DNA of 18,309 bases, taken from assembly GCA_030605675.1 (NCBI GenBank), contig JAUWHV010000031.1:1-18309 (forward strand), read 5' to 3'. Both the position numbers and the translations under genes were made by a program. Under the pieces are notes generated by a model that was given only the letters and a program-made list of their open reading frames with translations, searched no databases and was not told where the DNA came from. The DNA comes from Deltaproteobacteria bacterium. GTDB taxonomy: Bacteria; Desulfobacterota; Dissulfuribacteria; Dissulfuribacterales; UBA3076. Positions 1 to 7,213 of this stretch are shown piece after piece (position 1 is the stretch's first letter; each line of letters starts with the position of its first letter).

Positions 1-781
1 AGATTTCCGCAATGTCCTTGATAAATTCAGAGTCTCTGATGTAATAGTCTGTGGCACGGCTGCCCTGAGAAACGCTGCAAATGCCGGAGAGTTCTTGGAC
101 CTGGCAGAGGCAGAAGGATTTATTATAAAGATATTATCAGGAGACGAGGAAGCCTTCATGTCGGTCATAGGAGTGCGCACTTCATTACCTGACATAAGCG
201 ATCCCTTTCTGGTTGTGGATGTTGGTGGAGGAAGTAGTGAAGTTGTATTGGCTGCGAACAGCAACATATTATTTAATTGGAGCTTTAATATTGGGGCTGT
301 GAATCTCACAGAGGAGTTTATCAGGACAGATCCACCGCTTCCCGAAGAGCTTGAAAAACTCGGATTTCATATCAGGCAAAAGCTATCGGACTTATCTGCT
401 AAACTTCCCCAATCCCCCAAAGCTGTAGTAGGAGTTGGTGGAACTGCTACTACATTGGCGGCCATGGCACTGGGCATGGAAAAGTATGACCCTCGACGGA
501 TAAGAGGATATGCCCTCGGGTCTCAAGAGCTTGATAAATTATGGAACTTTCTAACAGGCATGAAAATTCATGCGAGAAGGAGTATATCCGGGCTTGAATC
601 CAAACGAGCAGATATTATTTTAGCAGGAATAGCAATATTTCGAGAAATATTACATATAATTGAATTCAAAGAGTTGACTGTTAGCGATGGGGGTCTTTTA
701 CTCGGCCTTTTAACAAGTTTAATTGATAAGGAGTCTGATAACCATGCTGAACCACACAATACCAGGGGCCTATACATTTGA
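1..781 (+). CDS. Ppx/GppA family phosphatase, 5' partial
   Basis: This is the C-terminal 259 residues of an exopolyphosphatase / guanosine pentaphosphate phosphohydrolase family protein. Such enzymes hydrolyse polyphosphate or pppGpp using an actin-like ATPase fold. The open frame enters from the left edge (first full codon at base 2) with no stop, so the start lies outside the window. Visible family motifs are CGTAALRNAAN near the left edge, the phosphate-binding segment VVDVGGGSSEVVL, and VGVGGTATTLAAM followed by RIRGY. The family is usually about 300 residues or more, so only the first part of the N-terminal domain is missing. The 3' end overlaps the guaB start by 38 bases, which suggests translational coupling. 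Whether the substrate is polyphosphate or pppGpp cannot be decided from sequence; a pppGpp role beside guaB would be attractive but is inference. Confidence 0.9.
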   Translation, partial: DFRNVLDKFRVSDVIVCGTAALRNAANAGEFLDLAEAEGFIIKILSGDEEAFMSVIGVRTSLPDISDPFLVVDVGGGSSEVVLAANSNILFNWSFNIGAVNLTEEFIRTDPPLPEELEKLGFHIRQKLSDLSAKLPQSPKAVVGVGGTATTLAAMALGMEKYDPRRIRGYALGSQELDKLWNFLTGMKIHARRSISGLESKRADIILAGIAIFREILHIIEFKELTVSDGGLLLGLLTSLIDKESDNHAEPHNTRGLYI

Positions 782-2210
782 TGATCTGCTATTGCTACCG
801 GCTTTTTCCAGCGTTCTGCCGACAGAGGTAGATATTTCCACTCAGCTCACACCTGAAATCCGTCTTAATATTCCCATAATTAGCGCAGCCATGGATACGG
901 TCACTGAGGCCCAAGCTGCTATTAGCATGGCCAGAGAGGGCGGTATCGGCATTATTCATAAGAATATGCCTGTTGAGGCCCAGGCAAAGGAGATTGAGAG
1001 GGTCAAAAAGTCTGAAAGCGGCATGATCGTGGACCCGGTGACAGTCTCCCCGGATCAGCGTATCTGGGATGTACAACAGATAATGCGTGAATACAGAATA
1101 TCAGGTGTGCCGGTATTGGAAGGAGAAAAACTGAAGGGTATTGTCACAAACCGGGATCTGCGATTCGAAACAAATTGGGATCTCAAAGTCCGCGAGGTAA
1201 TGACAAGTGAAAACCTGGTTACAGCCCCTGTCGGGATCACTCTTGAAGAATCAAAGGCCATCTTACACAAACACCGTATTGAAAAACTCCTGGTAGTGGA
1301 CGACAAGGGAAATCTCAAGGGCCTAATCACGATCAAGGACATAGAAAAGATCAAGAAATATCCCATGGCCTGCAAGGATGACCTTGGTCGCCTGAGAGTC
1401 GGGGCTTCAGTGGGTGTGGGTGAAAACTGTCTGGCACATGTGGAGGCCTTAATTAAGGCCGGTGCGGATGTGGTAGTTATAGACTCGGCCCACGGACACT
1501 CTAAAAACGTGATCAGTGCGGTATCTGAAATCAAAAAGACCTTTCACAATGTCCAAATAATTGCAGGAAATATTGCCACCGCAGAGGCTGCTGAGGCCCT
1601 GTTTAAGGCCGGTTCTGATGCCGTAAAGGTCGGGGTGGGACCGGGCTCCATCTGCACTACCCGGGTTATTGCAGGTATAGGCGTACCACAACTGACTGCT
1701 GTCCACAACTGTGCTTTGGTGGCACAAAAAAATGGGAAAACCGTCATAGCTGACGGAGGTATCAAATTTTCCGGTGACTTGACAAAGGCCATAGGGGCCG
1801 GTGCCCATTGCATCATGATAGGAAGTCTGCTCGCCGGCACGGATGAAAGTCCGGGAGAGTTGGAGCTTTACCAGGGCCGGCAATACAAGGTATATCGCGG
1901 TATGGGCTCGCTGGGGGCCATGAAAAATGGCAGCAAGGACCGATATTTCCAGGAAAGTGTCAGGACAGAAGCAAAGCTGGTTCCGGAGGGAATTGAAGGC
2001 AGAGTGCCATATAGAGGTCCGATTTCCGACACTATTTACCAGCTCGTCGGAGGGTTGAAGGCCGGTATGGGGTATATTGGCTGCAAAACCATAGAGGAAC
2101 TCAGGCAAAATGCCCGCTTTGTGCGCATAACTCCTGCAGGTCTAAAAGAAAGCCACGTCCATGACGTTATAATAACCAAAGAGTCACCAAACTATTGGAT
2201 TGAACACTAA
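744..2210 (+). CDS. guaB: Inosine-5'-monophosphate dehydrogenase
   Basis: IMP dehydrogenase oxidises IMP to XMP with NAD+, the committed step of GMP synthesis, in the cytoplasm. The 488-residue length matches bacterial GuaB. The N-terminus (YTFDDLLLLP) opens the TIM barrel, which is interrupted at about residues 90-205 by a tandem CBS pair (VSPDQRIWDVQQIM, then REVMTSENLVTAP). The catalytic loop GSICTTR places the nucleophilic cysteine at residue 304. ADGGIKFSGD, the YRGMGSLGAM flap region and the C-terminal GLKAGMGYIGC segment follow. I chose ATG at 744 because AAGGAG lies 10 bases upstream at 728-733; a TTG at 723 in the same frame would add seven residues and has no suitable ribosome binding site. 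It overlaps the upstream phosphatase by 38 bases. A hairpin begins three bases after the stop. The usual downstream partner guaA is not adjacent. Confidence 0.97.
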   Translation: MLNHTIPGAYTFDDLLLLPAFSSVLPTEVDISTQLTPEIRLNIPIISAAMDTVTEAQAAISMAREGGIGIIHKNMPVEAQAKEIERVKKSESGMIVDPVTVSPDQRIWDVQQIMREYRISGVPVLEGEKLKGIVTNRDLRFETNWDLKVREVMTSENLVTAPVGITLEESKAILHKHRIEKLLVVDDKGNLKGLITIKDIEKIKKYPMACKDDLGRLRVGASVGVGENCLAHVEALIKAGADVVVIDSAHGHSKNVISAVSEIKKTFHNVQIIAGNIATAEAAEALFKAGSDAVKVGVGPGSICTTRVIAGIGVPQLTAVHNCALVAQKNGKTVIADGGIKFSGDLTKAIGAGAHCIMIGSLLAGTDESPGELELYQGRQYKVYRGMGSLGAMKNGSKDRYFQESVRTEAKLVPEGIEGRVPYRGPISDTIYQLVGGLKAGMGYIGCKTIEELRQNARFVRITPAGLKESHVHDVIITKESPNYWIEH

Positions 2211-2213
2211 CAA

Positions 2214-2242
2214 GTGTCTGAACGAAAAGGCTGTTCAGACAC
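2214..2242 (+). terminator. Hairpin directly after guaB (dispersed repeat copy 1)
   Basis: The arms GTGTCTGAACGA and CTGTTCAGACAC flank a 5-base loop AAAGG. The outer ten pairs are perfect and one inner position is a G-U pair. The hairpin begins three bases after the guaB stop and is followed by AATTTTG, a short T-run. Nearly the same hairpin and tail recur just after ispA at 4802-4830. Position and shape suggest an intrinsic terminator, but the T-tract is weak, so RNA 3'-end processing or stabilisation is also possible. Confidence 0.6.
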
Positions 2243-2246
2243 AATT

Positions 2247-2336
2247 TTGAATTGTGAATGTTGAATGCTGAATTGTGGAAGAAAATTTAAAAAACATATA
2301 CCTTAATTCAAAATTCAACATTCAGCATTCAACATT
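2247..2336. repeat. Heptamer arrays TTGAATN in inverted arrangement between convergent genes
   Basis: Four units of 7 bases occur at 2247-2274 (TTGAATT, GTGAATG, TTGAATG, CTGAATT). Four complementary units occur at 2306-2333 (ATTCAAA, ATTCAAC, ATTCAGC, ATTCAAC). A perfect 17-bp inverted repeat pairs 2257-2273 with 2320-2336 across a 46-base AT-rich loop. It fills the spacer between the converging guaB and cvpA-like genes, so it could act as a terminator for both strands. No ORF with a ribosome binding site is seen here. Confidence 0.8.
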
Positions 2337-2360
2337 TATTGTGCGCTGCGGAATCATGCC

Positions 2361-2930
2361 TTAAACCTCTTGTCCCCGCACCTCCTTATCCGGGGCTATA
2401 TGGAACTTTCTCCACTTCCACATAAAGCGACCCTTAAGATGACCGGGAACCATCGATCCCATTACTTGTGCCACTTGGCTTAAAACCGGATAAAGACATG
2501 ATTCCCTGAGCAGCGGACTATTGGATGGCAAAAAAATGGTCAGCATAAACACAATGGCCCCTGCCAAAACCAGTCCTTTGGCAAGGCCCACAGCAGCCCC
2601 CAGAAGCCTGTCAATCCAACCTAATCTGAGGACCTTGAACATCTTTTGAACCATGATGCCGACAATAAAAATAACAAGATATACCAAAAAAAATATTAAT
2701 AGAAATGAAACAAAAGAGCGCCACATCTCATCCTGTATCCACGGTGACAGCCTGAATGATATGGATGGAAAACGGTGGATAGCCACCCAAAACCCCAGTA
2801 TTACCCCAAGAAGGGAAGCTAATGACCTGCTAAAACCTGTCCAAAGGCTGCGGCAAACGAAAACAACAAGCATTCCCCCCAGGAGAACATCGAGCCAGTT
2901 AAAATGTAAGGAATTAAAATGTAAATCCAT
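2361..2930 (-). CDS. CvpA family membrane protein
   Basis: This 189-residue protein has the length and layout of the CvpA (colicin V production) family of inner-membrane proteins, whose biochemical role is poorly defined. After a short N-terminus containing NWLDVLLGGMLV, it shows about four hydrophobic segments: roughly residues 12-28, 37-52, 70-95 (SFVSFLLIFFLVYLVIFIVG) and 108-133. Family-typical features are the glycine-rich first helix, the WTGFSRSLASLLG turn, and DRLLGAAVGLAKGLVLAG before the last helix. The C-terminal tail is basic and cytoplasmic-looking. The ATG at 2930 is preceded by AAGGTG at a good distance, and that site overlaps the stop codon of the upstream acyltransferase gene; only 9 bases separate the two genes, so they are probably co-transcribed. 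The assignment rests on overall pattern rather than catalytic residues. Confidence 0.85.
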   Translation of the reverse strand: MDLHFNSLHFNWLDVLLGGMLVVFVCRSLWTGFSRSLASLLGVILGFWVAIHRFPSISFRLSPWIQDEMWRSFVSFLLIFFLVYLVIFIVGIMVQKMFKVLRLGWIDRLLGAAVGLAKGLVLAGAIVFMLTIFLPSNSPLLRESCLYPVLSQVAQVMGSMVPGHLKGRFMWKWRKFHIAPDKEVRGQEV

Positions 2931-2939
2931 GATTCACCT

Positions 2940-3653
2940 TTAGCCTATAATCTCCTCGGCAATACGGGTTGCTTCATTCATGCTATCTTCAAGATTTCTT
3001 CGGAATTCCTCTATCTGTATTCCCCTTGCGTCCGGCGGTACTGAAATCGGACGTCCGTATACCATGACCACTTTGCTCCCGGGAAATGGAAGGATTGTAC
3101 GATCCCAACTGTTAAATCTAAAGGCCGGCCTGGCAGCAAGACCAGTCGGCACCACAGGAACCCCTGTCTCCCTGGCCAGAACGACTGCGCCTTTCTGGGC
3201 TATTCTTGCCGGCCCTTTTGAGCCATCGGCCACTATGCCGGCATTACACCCCTGCTGCCGCATTATTCCGGCCATCTCCTTGATAGCTGGAAGCCCTCCT
3301 TTATGTCTGGAGCCACGTACTGGGATCTGCCCCCAACTATTTAAGGACCTTGCTACCCATTCCCCGTCGGAACTGCCACTCACCATAATGACTCCAGGGT
3401 GACGTTTGAAACAAAAAAGAGTATATATCAAGCTTGCATGCCACAGGGCTATTATGGCAGGGTGACCAGGCTCAAGCAGAGGCCTTATAGCATCCTTTTC
3501 AACAGCAGTGAACCTGCAAGAGGCCAGCCATAATTCAACAAGGCGAAGCAATAGTGCATGCACCCCTGACCAAGGCTTATTAACTATGGTTGTCGAAGAA
3601 TCTGTTATGGACTCTCGCACTTTCATGAGGCATGAGGTAACATGTAGTGACAT
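2940..3653 (-). CDS. DUF374 / lysophospholipid acyltransferase-like protein
   Basis: This protein of about 237 residues matches the DUF374 branch of the lysophospholipid acyltransferase superfamily, which are membrane-associated enzymes thought to move acyl chains onto lipid or lipid A precursors. The catalytic-type histidine lies in AIIALWHASLIYTLF (an HX4D-like motif is not obvious). The conserved block VSGSSDGEWVARSLNSWG is followed by RGSRHKGGLPAIKEM and IVADGSKGPARIAQKGAVVLARETGVPVVP, typical of this family. The start is uncertain: in-frame TTG at 3662, ATG at 3653 and ATG at 3626 all lack a clear ribosome binding site, and homology begins only around HALLLRLVELW. It lies head-to-head with xseB at very short distance and is followed after 9 bases by the cvpA-like gene. 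The substrate is unknown. Confidence 0.85.
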   Translation of the reverse strand: MSLHVTSCLMKVRESITDSSTTIVNKPWSGVHALLLRLVELWLASCRFTAVEKDAIRPLLEPGHPAIIALWHASLIYTLFCFKRHPGVIMVSGSSDGEWVARSLNSWGQIPVRGSRHKGGLPAIKEMAGIMRQQGCNAGIVADGSKGPARIAQKGAVVLARETGVPVVPTGLAARPAFRFNSWDRTILPFPGSKVVMVYGRPISVPPDARGIQIEEFRRNLEDSMNEATRIAEEIIG

Positions 3654-3676
3654 GTTGATCAAGCTTGAGAAAAGAT

Positions 3677-3916
3677 ATGACTGAGAAATTGGATTTTGAA
3701 AAAGCCCTTAAAGAACTGGAAAGGCTCGTAAAACAACTGGAAGAAAACGATCTCCCGCTGGAGGAGGCGCTGAAAACCTTTGAACATGGGATAAATCTCT
3801 CCAGATACTGCACCAAGTGCTTAGATGATGCAGAAAAGCGAATACAGCAGCTTTCACGGGACGAAAACAATGAACCCATGTTAAAGGCCTGGGAAGGAGA
3901 TAGTGAAAACGTTTGA
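3677..3916 (+). CDS. xseB: Exodeoxyribonuclease VII small subunit
   Basis: XseB is the small subunit of exonuclease VII, which binds in several copies to the large subunit XseA and degrades single-stranded DNA to oligonucleotides. The 79-residue length fits the family, as does the all-helical sequence: LDFEKALKELERLVKQLE, then LPLEEALKTFEHGINLSRYC and a final helix with KRIQQL. I chose ATG at 3677. A TTG four codons upstream at 3665 is possible, and neither start has a strong ribosome binding site (only GAGAAAAG precedes the ATG). It overlaps the ispA start by 14 bases, the common xseB-ispA arrangement. xseA is not in the window. Confidence 0.93.
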   Translation: MTEKLDFEKALKELERLVKQLEENDLPLEEALKTFEHGINLSRYCTKCLDDAEKRIQQLSRDENNEPMLKAWEGDSENV

Positions 3917-4802
3917 CCTTAGCACATATCTGAAAAAACAACAGGACCTGATTAACTCCGCCCTGGACAAATGGCTTCCCAAGCCACATGGCCCTTCAGG
4001 TCCGGTGGTTGAGGCCATGAGATACAGTCTGATGTCCGGTGGGAAGAGGGTAAGGCCGATTTTGCTTCTGGCCGGGGCCCAAGCTGTTGGCAGCGACCAG
4101 AAGGCGCTTCTTCCTGGGGCCTGCGCCCTTGAATGCATCCACACTTATTCCTTAATTCACGATGATCTTCCTGCAATGGACGATGATGATTTGAGGAGGG
4201 GAAGGCCCACCTGCCACAAGGTCTATGGTGAGGCCGTTGCCATTCTTGCAGGTGATGGCCTTCTCACCTATGCCTTTGAACTCATTTGTAAGCCGGAGCT
4301 GACACAAAATATATCTCCCCGCTTACTCGGTGAAGCAATTTTTCTTCTTGCGAGGGCTGCGGGTGTCTCCGGAATGGTAGGAGGCCAAACCGCGGATATA
4401 TTAATGGAGGGACGACCGGTGGATGCGGAAACCCTTTCATTCATACACAGCCACAAAACAGGAGCACTGATACAGACATCTGTGGAGATAGGGGCTTTAC
4501 TGGGTAGGGGAAACGATGAGGAGCTATACCACTTGAAAAGGTATGGCGATTTTCTGGGACTAGCCTTTCAGATTAAAGACGATCTTCTGGATGTGGAAGG
4601 AGACCGGGAAATTCTCGGAAAGCCGGTAGGTTCGGATGATCGCAATCTAAAGGCCACGTATCCTGCCCTTTTTGGACTTAAGGAGACCAGAAGAAGGGCT
4701 CAAGAACTTCTTAAACAAGCCCTCTCCGAATTGGAACTCTTTGATGATAGCGCCGAGCCTTTACGGGCAATAGCCCGATATGTAGTAGAAAGAGACAGAT
4801 AG
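3903..4802 (+). CDS. ispA: Polyprenyl (farnesyl) diphosphate synthase
   Basis: This trans-type prenyltransferase condenses IPP with DMAPP and then GPP to form farnesyl diphosphate, the precursor for undecaprenyl and quinone side chains. The 299 residues show GGKRVRP, the first aspartate-rich motif DDLPAMDDDDLRRGRP, GGQTADI, and the second motif KDDLLD. The GTG start at 3903 is preceded closely by AAGGAGA and overlaps the xseB stop by 14 bases. The C-terminus (YVVERDR) looks complete. The final base of its TAG stop is also the first base of the repeated hairpin at 4802. Neighbours xseB and dxs support the farnesyl synthase role, although chain-length specificity cannot be settled by eye. Confidence 0.95.
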   Translation: MKTFDLSTYLKKQQDLINSALDKWLPKPHGPSGPVVEAMRYSLMSGGKRVRPILLLAGAQAVGSDQKALLPGACALECIHTYSLIHDDLPAMDDDDLRRGRPTCHKVYGEAVAILAGDGLLTYAFELICKPELTQNISPRLLGEAIFLLARAAGVSGMVGGQTADILMEGRPVDAETLSFIHSHKTGALIQTSVEIGALLGRGNDEELYHLKRYGDFLGLAFQIKDDLLDVEGDREILGKPVGSDDRNLKATYPALFGLKETRRRAQELLKQALSELELFDDSAEPLRAIARYVVERDR

Positions 4803-4830
4803 TGTCTGAACGGAAAGGCCGTTCAGATAC
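4802..4830 (+). terminator. Hairpin directly after ispA (dispersed repeat copy 2)
   Basis: The arms GTGTCTGAACGG and CCGTTCAGATAC pair over 12 positions with one G-U pair, around the same AAAGG loop found after guaB, and are followed by the same AATTTTGAATT. It starts on the last base of the ispA stop codon. It would reduce read-through from ispA into dxs. It also forms the left end of the inverted-repeat element at 4801-4943. Confidence 0.6.
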
Positions 4831-4833
4831 AAT

Positions 4834-4861
4834 TTTGAATTCTGAATTTTGAATTCTGAAT
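4834..4861. repeat. Heptamer array TTTGAAT / TCTGAAT x4
   Basis: Four alternating units of exactly 7 bases, equivalent to two copies of a perfect 14-base unit (4833-4846 and 4847-4860). This is the same family as the arrays after guaB. Confidence 0.85.
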
Positions 4862-4877
4862 TAAAAAAGGAAATAAT
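4849..4877 (+). promoter_or_regulatory. Possible sigma-70-type promoter for dxs
   Basis: TTGAAT (4849-4854), a 17-base spacer and AATAAT (4872-4877) resemble -35 and -10 boxes, about 90 bases before the dxs ATG. A separate promoter is plausible because a terminator-like hairpin separates ispA from dxs. The stretch is very AT-rich and the -35 lies in a heptamer array, so a chance match is quite possible. Confidence 0.3.
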
Positions 4878-4966
4878 CTTAATGTGCTAATTGTTCCTGA
4901 CCTAAATTGAGAAAACAAAATTTGGGATTTCCGTTCAGGCACTAAATAACAAGGAGCATAGATTCG

Positions 4967-6892
4967 ATGTCAGGTCTACTTAAATCTGTAACGGGTCCCC
5001 AGGACATAAAAAACCTCAAGCCCAAGGAACTTATCCAGCTTGCTTCTGAAATCCGCCGCAAGATCGTAGAAACCGTAGCTGGAACCGGGGGACATCTGGC
5101 CCCCAGCCTTGGCGTGGTAGAATTGACTATAGCCCTGCACTATGTCTTCGATGCCCCGAAAGACCGAATAATCTGGGATGTAGGTCATCAGGCCTATGCG
5201 CACAAACTGCTTACCGGAAGAGTGGATAATTTCCATACATTACGTCAAGATAATGGAATAAGCGGCTTTCCCAAGCGCAGTGAAAGCCCTTACGACGCCC
5301 TTGATACCGGCCACAGCAGCACGTCTATTTCAGCTGCCCTTGGCATGGCAACAGCCTTGAACCTGAAGGATAAAAACGCCAAGGTAGTGGCAGTAATTGG
5401 AGACGGCTCCATGGGTGCCGGCCTTGCCTTTGAGGCACTGAACAATGCCGGCCACCTGAGAAAAGACCTTATCGTCATATTAAACGACAACGAGATGTCC
5501 ATCTCCCCAAACGTCGGGGCACTGTCATCTTTTCTGAGCAGAAAGCTGACAAGCCGCCCGGCAGCCCGACTTAAGAAGGAACTTGAATCCTTTCTCAAGC
5601 GCTCGGGCCTTGGTGAAAACATATGGGCAGTGCTGAAGCGTAGTGAGGATTCCTTAAAGGCGCTACTAACTCCCGGAATGCTCTTTGAGTCTTTGCAGTT
5701 TGAGTACTTAGGTCCGTTGCCGGGCCACCACCTGGAATCCCTGATTGAAACACTTAAGAACGTGCGCACTATACCCGGACCAGTGCTGGTCCATGTGCTT
5801 ACCAAAAAAGGTAAGGGTTATCCTCCAGCAGAACGTCGTCCTGACCTCTTCCATGGCGTTGGCCCCTTTGAGATCTCAACCGGAAGGCCAAAGCCCTCAT
5901 CAGGGCCCAAACCGCCTTCCTATACAGACATATTCAGCCAGACACTAGTGCGCCTTGCCAAGGAAGACCCAAGGATCGTGGCAATTACCGCTGCCATGCC
6001 TGCCGGCACCGGACTCAGCGCCTTTGAGAAAGAAATTCCGGATAGATTCTTTGATGTGGGAATTGCAGAACAGCATGCCGTGACCTTTGCAGCAGGCCTG
6101 GCACTGGAAGGGCTTCGACCAGTGGTGGCAATCTACTCCACCTTCCTCCAAAGGGCCTATGATCAGATCATCCATGATGTCTGTCTGACCAATCAGCCTG
6201 TGGTTTTCGCAATTGACAGGGGAGGACTCGTGGGCGAAGACGGACCTACCCATCACGGCGCCTTTGATCTCTCCTTTCTGAGGGCCGTTCCAAACCTCGT
6301 TGTAATGGCCCCCAAGGACGAAAATGAACTCCAGCACATGCTCTACACTGCATTGAAACACGATGGACCTGTAGCTATTCGTTATCCAAGGGGATCGGGA
6401 GTAGGTGTAAGCCTTGATTGGCAATTCAGAGAGATCCCCATCGGCAAAGGAGAGATTGAACTGGAAGGACCTGATGTGGGGATCATTGCCATAGGGCACC
6501 ACGTTCAGACTGCAAGGATTGCTGCAAAAGAGCTGGCTCAGTATGGAATAAAGGCTTCAGTGGTAAATGCCCGCTTTGCCAAACCACTTGACCAGGAACT
6601 GATAACACAAGTGGCCCGCAGGACAGGGCATATACTTACAATTGAAGAAAATTCCTTGCCGGGCGGATTCGGATCAGCAGTTCTGGAATGTCTTTCTGAC
6701 AATGGCATAGACTCTGTCAAGGTTTGTCGTGTTGGACTCCCTGATAGGTTTGTGAAGCATGGAAGCCCAAAAACCCTGATAAAGCATGTGGGTCTTGATG
6801 TCCCATCAGTAGTTGAGGCTGTGCGATCCATGATAAAATCTAAGGAGAAAAAATCTATCGGCCCGGCAACAATACATACATTGCCTGTCTGA
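4967..6892 (+). CDS. dxs: 1-deoxy-D-xylulose-5-phosphate synthase
   Basis: DXS condenses pyruvate and glyceraldehyde 3-phosphate to DXP with thiamine diphosphate, the entry step of the MEP isoprenoid pathway. The 641 residues are full length. Visible are GGHLAPSLGVVEL at the N-terminus, WDVGHQAYAHKLLTGR, and the thiamine-diphosphate and Mg2+ motif GDGSMGAGLAFEALNNAG with LNDNEMSIS. In the transketolase pyrimidine domain, FDVGIAEQHAV carries the catalytic glutamate, and DRGGLVGEDGPTHHG follows. A transketolase C-terminal domain ends with LPDRFVKHGSP. ATG at 4967 has AAGGAG ten bases upstream. It follows ispA at 164 bases, a spacer made of repeats. Together with dxr on the facing operon, both first MEP steps are encoded in this window. 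Confidence 0.98.
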   Translation: MSGLLKSVTGPQDIKNLKPKELIQLASEIRRKIVETVAGTGGHLAPSLGVVELTIALHYVFDAPKDRIIWDVGHQAYAHKLLTGRVDNFHTLRQDNGISGFPKRSESPYDALDTGHSSTSISAALGMATALNLKDKNAKVVAVIGDGSMGAGLAFEALNNAGHLRKDLIVILNDNEMSISPNVGALSSFLSRKLTSRPAARLKKELESFLKRSGLGENIWAVLKRSEDSLKALLTPGMLFESLQFEYLGPLPGHHLESLIETLKNVRTIPGPVLVHVLTKKGKGYPPAERRPDLFHGVGPFEISTGRPKPSSGPKPPSYTDIFSQTLVRLAKEDPRIVAITAAMPAGTGLSAFEKEIPDRFFDVGIAEQHAVTFAAGLALEGLRPVVAIYSTFLQRAYDQIIHDVCLTNQPVVFAIDRGGLVGEDGPTHHGAFDLSFLRAVPNLVVMAPKDENELQHMLYTALKHDGPVAIRYPRGSGVGVSLDWQFREIPIGKGEIELEGPDVGIIAIGHHVQTARIAAKELAQYGIKASVVNARFAKPLDQELITQVARRTGHILTIEENSLPGGFGSAVLECLSDNGIDSVKVCRVGLPDRFVKHGSPKTLIKHVGLDVPSVVEAVRSMIKSKEKKSIGPATIHTLPV

Positions 6893-6926
6893 GCCACACC
6901 ACAATTTGGTTTTCCATCACCGCCTA

Positions 6927-6942
6927 TGTCAAATATTTGACA
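6927..6942. promoter_or_regulatory. 16-bp perfect palindrome downstream of dxs
   Basis: TGTCAAATATTTGACA is a perfect 16-bp palindrome, and CCTA / TAGG flank it almost symmetrically. It lies 35 bases after the dxs stop. An AT-centred, uninterrupted palindrome of this size resembles a dimeric repressor operator more than a terminator, since it leaves no loop. No gene start is close; the nearest on the + strand is the small ORF at 7214. Confidence 0.35.
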
Positions 6943-6976
6943 CTATAGGTTTCCTCAGCTCCATCCTTCGCCTAAC

Positions 6977-7062
6977 CGGCATCCTTCATTTTGTAGCTTA
7001 CACTTTTTCAACATAGGCGGATGCCAGCCATTAGCTGTTAGCCGTTAGCTATTAGGTAAAAA
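6977..7062 (+). repeat. 86-bp dispersed repeat, copy 1
   Basis: This segment matches 8375-8460 at 82 of 86 positions with no gaps, in the same orientation. It begins CGGCATCCTTCATT and ends with four TTAGCNN-type heptamers and GGTAAAAA. GGCATCC (6978-6984) and GGATGCC (7019-7025) form an internal inverted repeat. It has no ORF of its own. Confidence 0.92.
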
Positions 7063-7124
7063 TTCCACCTATGCGGTTAGCTTTTAGCCATTAGCAGTTA
7101 GCTTATGGCTAAAAGCTAACCGCA
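7031..7124. repeat. TTAGCNN heptamer arrays with a 20-bp perfect hairpin
   Basis: The units TTAGCTG, TTAGCCG, TTAGCTA and TTAGGTA run from 7031 to 7058. A second array of seven units with the same 7-base period runs from 7075 to 7123 and changes polarity in its middle. This creates a perfect 20-bp inverted repeat between 7072-7091 and 7105-7124 with a 13-base loop. It lies about 180 bases beyond dxs and could end dxs transcripts, though there is no T-tract on the + strand. Confidence 0.85.
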
Positions 7125-7213
7125 CAGATCCAACCTTTTCAAGGCACAAATATTGCTTTGTAAAAAATAGTGCTTATTGTTTAATAAGACAATTTGTAAT
7201 TAAGGAGATTAAA

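Larger units (their letters stand above)
4801..4943. mobile_element. MITE-like element with 16-bp terminal inverted repeats
   Basis: The left end AGTGTCTGAACGGAAA (4801-4816) and the right end (4928-4943) match as inverted repeats at 15 of 16 positions. The ends are bordered by a TA dinucleotide on each side (4800-4801 and 4943-4944), as would fit a TA target duplication of the IS630/mariner type. Inside are the terminator-like hairpin, four TTGAATN-family heptamers (4834-4861) and AT-rich sequence, with no ORF. The guaB copy of the left end lacks the matching right end, so this may be a chance pairing of a shorter repeat rather than a true non-autonomous transposon. Confidence 0.4.
6893..7213. 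other. 321-base spacer after dxs
   Basis: This spacer holds, in order, the 16-bp palindrome (6927-6942), the 86-bp repeat (6977-7062), heptamer arrays with a 20-bp hairpin (7031-7124), an AT-rich stretch and the ribosome binding site of the small ORF (7202-7208). CTTATT and AATAAG near 7173-7188 form a small inverted repeat just before that site. I see no clear promoter and no larger gene. Confidence 0.8.

Noticed and set aside
1449..2108. 219-codon open frame antisense to guaB
   Set aside because: It lies entirely within conserved guaB and shows no recognisable domain; a shadow frame.
2211..2360. Spacer after guaB considered as a complete copy of the MITE-like element
   Set aside because: The left hairpin is present, but no right-end inverted repeat is found before the cvpA-like gene.
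7031..7123. Period-7 repeats considered as a CRISPR array
   Set aside because: Units are 7 bases with no unique spacers of 30-40 bases and no cas genes nearby.
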